Below, piece after piece: positions 60,501-64,000 of a DNA stretch of 64,000 bases. Each line of letters opens with the position of its first letter. Within the stretch, counting starts at the first letter, position 1. Position numbers and translations under genes: made by a program. Origin of the DNA: Apiosordaria backusii. Its lineage: Eukaryota; Ascomycota; Sordariomycetes; Sordariales; Lasiosphaeriaceae. The notes below the pieces were generated by a model. That model saw nothing but the letters and a program-made list of their open reading frames with translations, was not told where the DNA came from and ran no database searches. Where the stretch lies: assembly GCA_030549205.1 (NCBI GenBank), contig JAUKTV010000023.1, positions 248,001-312,000 on the forward strand, in the 5' to 3' direction.

Positions 60501-60705
60501 CACGGGATTGTTGGCCTCCGGACAGGTTATTGTCGCTTCGTTTACTCCCCACTTGACCCCAATTGAGTTTGCTCTCCACATACGCACATGAAATTCGTGC
60601 CCGTGTCAAAATTGCCAGGAGCGAGAGTGAGGAAGGAAGCGTCCCGTAGCGCAGCGAAGGGCCACGCGACTGACGAACGAAGCGACGCTAGCAATTTTAG
60701 ATTAT
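54541..60705 (+). mobile_element. autonomous Helitron (Helitron2-like)
   Basis: A GC-normal block of about 6.2 kb set between AT-rich DNA on both sides. It encodes one Rep-helicase transposase. CCTGTCCGGAGG near the left edge (54542-54553) is repeated in inverted form near the right (CCTCCGGACAGG, about 60511-60522), and similarity extends a few bases inward. Near the right edge AAAATTGCCAG (about 60608) pairs with CTAGCAATTTT (about 60690-60701) around a structured region with a CGTCCC...GGGCCACG stem. A terminal inverted repeat with a 3' hairpin fits Helitron2-type ends. Exact ends are not fixed. Confidence 0.8.
55084..60442 (+). CDS. Helitron transposase: HUH Rep nuclease plus PIF1-family helicase
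   Basis: ATG at 55084 with two introns: 55237-55288, a GC-AG intron with a CTAAC branch, and 56125-56173 (GTACGT, CTGAC, TAG). The N-terminus has a CxxC...CxxC finger (CYLCRVEKP, NCSDC) and a second one at about 55898 (CPRCKERW, CKRC). The Rep part has PADLHWQSLYRHMP, the metal-binding GSSHAHGLYW (H-x-H), TKWWHFEAERND and the catalytic-tyrosine region NYAAKYCSK. The helicase has GGGGTGKS (Walker A), IIDEKSMLG (Walker B), GDFFQLPPV, LTRNLWANVGLVNGAQGT, AITVHKSQGITLDKV and SYVAVSRV. It nicks and unwinds DNA for rolling-circle transposition. Frame breaks coincide with short C or T runs (57184, 57223, about 57740, 58395, 58778), each consistent with missing bases. A TAG at 55822 and unresolved shifts at 55690-55800 remain. 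Corrected length is about 1,755 residues. Confidence 0.88.
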
Positions 60706-60766
60706 AGGTTAAGTCGAAATTATAAATGAATATTTTAATTAAAGATTAAAGCCCTTTATTAATTAC
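60443..60766. other. Helitron 3' non-coding end and AT-rich flank
   Basis: Carries the Helitron 3' untranslated region, the inverted CCTCCGGACAGG and the hairpin-forming end up to about 60705. About 60 bp of AT-rich host DNA then precedes the next copia LTR. Confidence 0.5.
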
Positions 60767-61630
60767 TGTTAAACTAGGTTCCTGTAAGGCCTAGTTTACA
60801 GTAGGTAGCTGCTATTATACTACGTGGTGGTAATTTCCTGACACTTGACCTAGAGGCCAAGTATGGAGGAAAGGAAGGCCTACCTGTCAGCTACCCGGCA
60901 CTTACCGAATACCTTATCTTACTGCAGGGCTATTTAAAGGCCTGCATCCTGCTAACAAGTAAGCTAAACTACCTGTAATTTTATATTTAGGCTACTAAGG
61001 CTTACTACTATAGGCAGTATAAGTGGCCTAACCCTAACCCTACGATGACCTGCACTTTAGGTTGAGGGTGCTAGGTTTTGCGGCCCTTTTATATAGCCGT
61101 AAGTCGATTATTAGAGAGCTGTAAACTACGCTAACTTAGCTACTTAGAAGACCTGTAGTTAATTACTGGACTGGTTAAATTGGCCTAGAATTAATAAGCC
61201 TATAGTTAAATAGGTATATTACTATTATATTAAATTATAGGCCTGTAGGCCTTGTAGGTCAGAAGTTATAGAGGGTTTGGTAAGTGGTTTATAGGGTTTG
61301 GTAAATTTTGGGGTTAATTAAACTGTACTTTGGCCTATTTGTCCGCTAGGGTATATAAGGTACTATATATTAGTCGGTAGGTATATAGTAGATGTTAAGT
61401 ATGAACTTTATTATAGAGATTATTATAGTGGATTTATAAAAAGCTAGTATTATAATATAATTGTTTACTTACTATATCTTTATTCTATAGTACCTATAGG
61501 GTACTGTACTTTAGTACCTTAGTACTAAACTATAGGTATTATATATAAGACTTTTATTATATTATAAGTTAGTATATAAGTATTAATTATAGGGCCTTTA
61601 AGTCTGTAATTGGTTATATTTATTTTAATA
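60767..61630 (+). repeat. 5' LTR of the second copia copy
   Basis: Begins TGTTAAACTAGG and ends TTTTAATA (CA mutated to TA). It contains CCCTAACCCTA near 61031. It is the least mutated of the direct-orientation LTRs over its first 250 bp. Confidence 0.82.
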
Positions 61631-64000
61631 GATTATAAGTTTAAAAGATATTTAATTAGGTTATAGGCTTATAAGTTTAAGTTTAAAGCCTTTTATAAAT
61701 AATAATTTAAGTTATTGTAGACTATGCTATAAGCAGGTTATAAAATTATTGATTTTAAAGCTTATTTATTAAAGTAGGGTTTAAAAGTAAAGATTAGGTT
61801 TACTTTACCTTTATAAGATTTTTTAGGGGCTTATAAAGGTTTAAATTTACGCTTACTATTAAATTTATTATACCGTAAGGTATATAAAGATTAAACTTAA
61901 TAGGGTATTAAAAGTTTATAAGCTATAAGTTTATAAAAGTTAGAAATAGCCTTTTACTTTAATTATAGTTAAGTAAGTAGTTTTGTAAATCTTAAAGGTA
62001 AGTAAAATAGTAAAAAGGTAAAGCGACCTTTTTAATTATTACTATTATTAGTAATTATAGTATTTTACTATATAAAATAAAGACTATTCTTTAAAGCTTT
62101 TAAATACTATAAACTTAATATTTTTTATTATATAAGTAAACTATAGTTAAAGCTTTAATTAAAAACGGTATTAAGTTAAGGTTTTAAAGCCTTATAGAAT
62201 ATTTTAACGGTAAGTATATTAAGCCCTTTATAAATTTAAAAATATAAAATATTAAACTTAAGTAAGGGTTTTTTAAAGGAAAGGAATTAGTAAATTTTTA
62301 TTATATATAAGCCTTTATTATTTAATTTAAAAAGTAAAAGGCCTAGATTTAATAGTTATAAAGTACTATAATCGAAGTAGTAAAGTAAATTAAGCTTTTA
62401 ATAGTAACTTAAAGTACTTTAAAATAACTTAAAGCTATTATAATTGCTCCTCTAATAGTAATTAAAGTTATATATTTAAAAGCTATAATAGCTTATTAAT
62501 TAAAATTTAGGGTTAATAGTAATTTTATAAAGGTTTTTTATATTATTATAATTATTAAAATAATTAAAAAGGTTTATAAATTCCTTATTAATTAAAGGCT
62601 TATAGGCTTTAAAGATTTCGATTTATAAAAATAAGGTTTAAATATTATACTATATACTATCAATATAGTTACCTTTATAAAGGACCTTATTATAGTAGTT
62701 TATTAAAGTAATGTTAAATAGGTCTTATTATTAATATTACTTTAAAATAGTATAGCCTTAAGCCTTTAGGCTTCTATTTTATAATAAATAAGCCCTATTA
62801 AAGTTTATAAATTGTTTATTTAAAGGTATTTTTATAATATTAAATTATAGTAAAGGAACTTTTATAAGGAATACTACTCTTTAAATTTCTATTAATTTAT
62901 TAATTCTTTTATAGATTTTAACGTTAAGTTTTTTAACGTAATTAACTAATTTATATTAACCAGTATTAACCTTAAGGCTATAAATTAATTAAATTAATAT
63001 CTATAAACTATAAAAAAGAGCTTTTTATAGTAGGTTAAAAGATAATAAAGTATTATATAAACTATTAAAGTACTAGATTAAAATATAAGTACTATTAACT
63101 TAAGCTTTTTAATAATAGATCTATTAAAAGAATAGTAAATTCTAACCTCTATTACTATTAAAAACATAGCCTATAAAAGTAAAAAAGGCCTTTTTAAAGT
63201 TACTAAAAAGAAGGGTTTTTTAAATAAAAAGCTTAAAAGTAATAATAATAGTAACTTTAATAACTTTAATAGCTTTCTTTAAAAGAAAAAGCAAAAAGGC
63301 TTTAAAAGGCTTAAAGGCGTTAAAAAAAGGCCTAAAGTTAAAGATTTATTTACCTATATAATAAACCTTTATAATTTAACTTTAAAGGTCTTTAAAGACT
63401 TTAATAATAACGATAATAACGATAATACCTATATAGTATTTATAAAGTTTACTAAAAGCGTTAAAAGCACTAAAAGTAAAGCCTTAATAGTACTTTCTTT
63501 AAAAGATATCCTTTTATATAATACTAAGTCTATTAATTATATTATTAATAATTAAAGATAGTTTACTAATTATAAACTTAATAATAATTTATTAAGGATA
63601 ATTTATGTAAAGGAAGGTCCTTTAATATTTAAAAGCTTTAAAACTACTGTATTTATAATACTTTCTTAAAAAGAACCTTTTAAATATACTAAACTTAAGT
63701 TTAAAAATACTTTATATATTCTTTAATTTAACATTAACCTTTTTAATAGTATACTATATTATAAAACTAATAGTTAAACTAAAAAGAAAGTACTATATAA
63801 ATTTAATAAAACTTTAATAATAATATTTAATTTTAAATCTTTAAGTTTCTTTTTAAAATTATAAAAAGTAAAAAGGCCTATTATTTACTATAATATAAGT
63901 TTTAACGTTATTAATTAAAAACGAAAATTAATAATAAAGCTTTTTAATAGGCCTTTATTTTAAAAGGATAGCTATTTAAAAGTCAATTTAAACCTTTAAA
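60767..64000 (+). mobile_element. second RIP-degraded copia copy, runs off the window
   Basis: A 5' LTR (60767-61630) is followed by an internal region that tracks the first copia element from its start (61631 onward aligns with 46443 onward, for example TTAATTAGGTTATAGGCTTATAA). It has the same loss of open frames. The LTR carries a segment absent from the inverted copy, around 60835-60870 (CTGACACTTGACC). The 3' part lies beyond the window. Confidence 0.82.

Overview
The window is nuclear DNA from a filamentous ascomycete (Pezizomycotina, probably a Sordariomycete). Three things show this. Protein genes carry short introns, mostly 50-125 bp, with GTNNGY donors and CTAAC/CTGAC branch sites. 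The families are typical of filamentous fungi: a Zn2Cys6 regulator, a 14-TM MFS pump, a Pex23-type peroxin, an HsbA-like secreted protein and a Neurospora-type 26-residue metallothionein. The right third is AT-rich DNA that looks mutated by RIP (repeat-induced point mutation).

Layout. 1-9.8 kb holds five small genes: two zinc-finger-like proteins, a Q-rich protein, a Cys-pair protein fragment and a fungal LTGVGL/F-box-associated-type gene. That last gene sits between two related short-repeat arrays, one of which has MITE-like inverted ends. 9.3-17.5 kb carries a small hypothetical gene, a DysF-domain peroxin and a ~1,180-residue nuclear-looking protein. 17.5-28.6 kb is an 11 kb stretch of ordinary composition in which I find no gene. 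28.6-37.6 kb holds a three-exon unknown gene, a secreted HsbA-like gene, a basic disordered protein, the metallothionein, and a single-pass membrane protein with a Ser/Thr-rich ectodomain and a Q-rich tail. 37.7-43.3 kb holds a divergent pair, a Zn2Cys6 regulator and an MFS efflux pump, whose shared upstream DNA contains two telomere-like boxes. A U6 snRNA sequence at 43.9-44.0 kb marks the edge of the AT-rich block.

44.3-64 kb is repeat territory. One nearly full-length RIP-ruined Ty1/copia element (45.57-53.63 kb) has been split by a clean, un-RIPped 384 bp solo LTR with a 5 bp target duplication. It abuts an inverted truncated copy of its own LTR. A GC-normal autonomous Helitron (Rep HUH nuclease plus PIF1 helicase, about 54.5-60.7 kb) follows. 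A second copia copy then begins at 60.77 kb and runs off the window.

A pattern runs through the whole window. In at least seven unrelated coding regions, the only thing breaking a conserved reading frame is a mononucleotide run that looks one base short (twice, two adjacent runs). After adding those bases and removing canonical introns, every gene length is a multiple of three. The most economical explanation is homopolymer under-calling in the assembly, so these genes, including the Helitron transposase, should not be called pseudogenes without checking reads. No catalytic system that I would call undescribed is evident. The most unusual items are the nested transposon stack, the MITE/minisatellite pair, and the telomere-like boxes in regulatory DNA.
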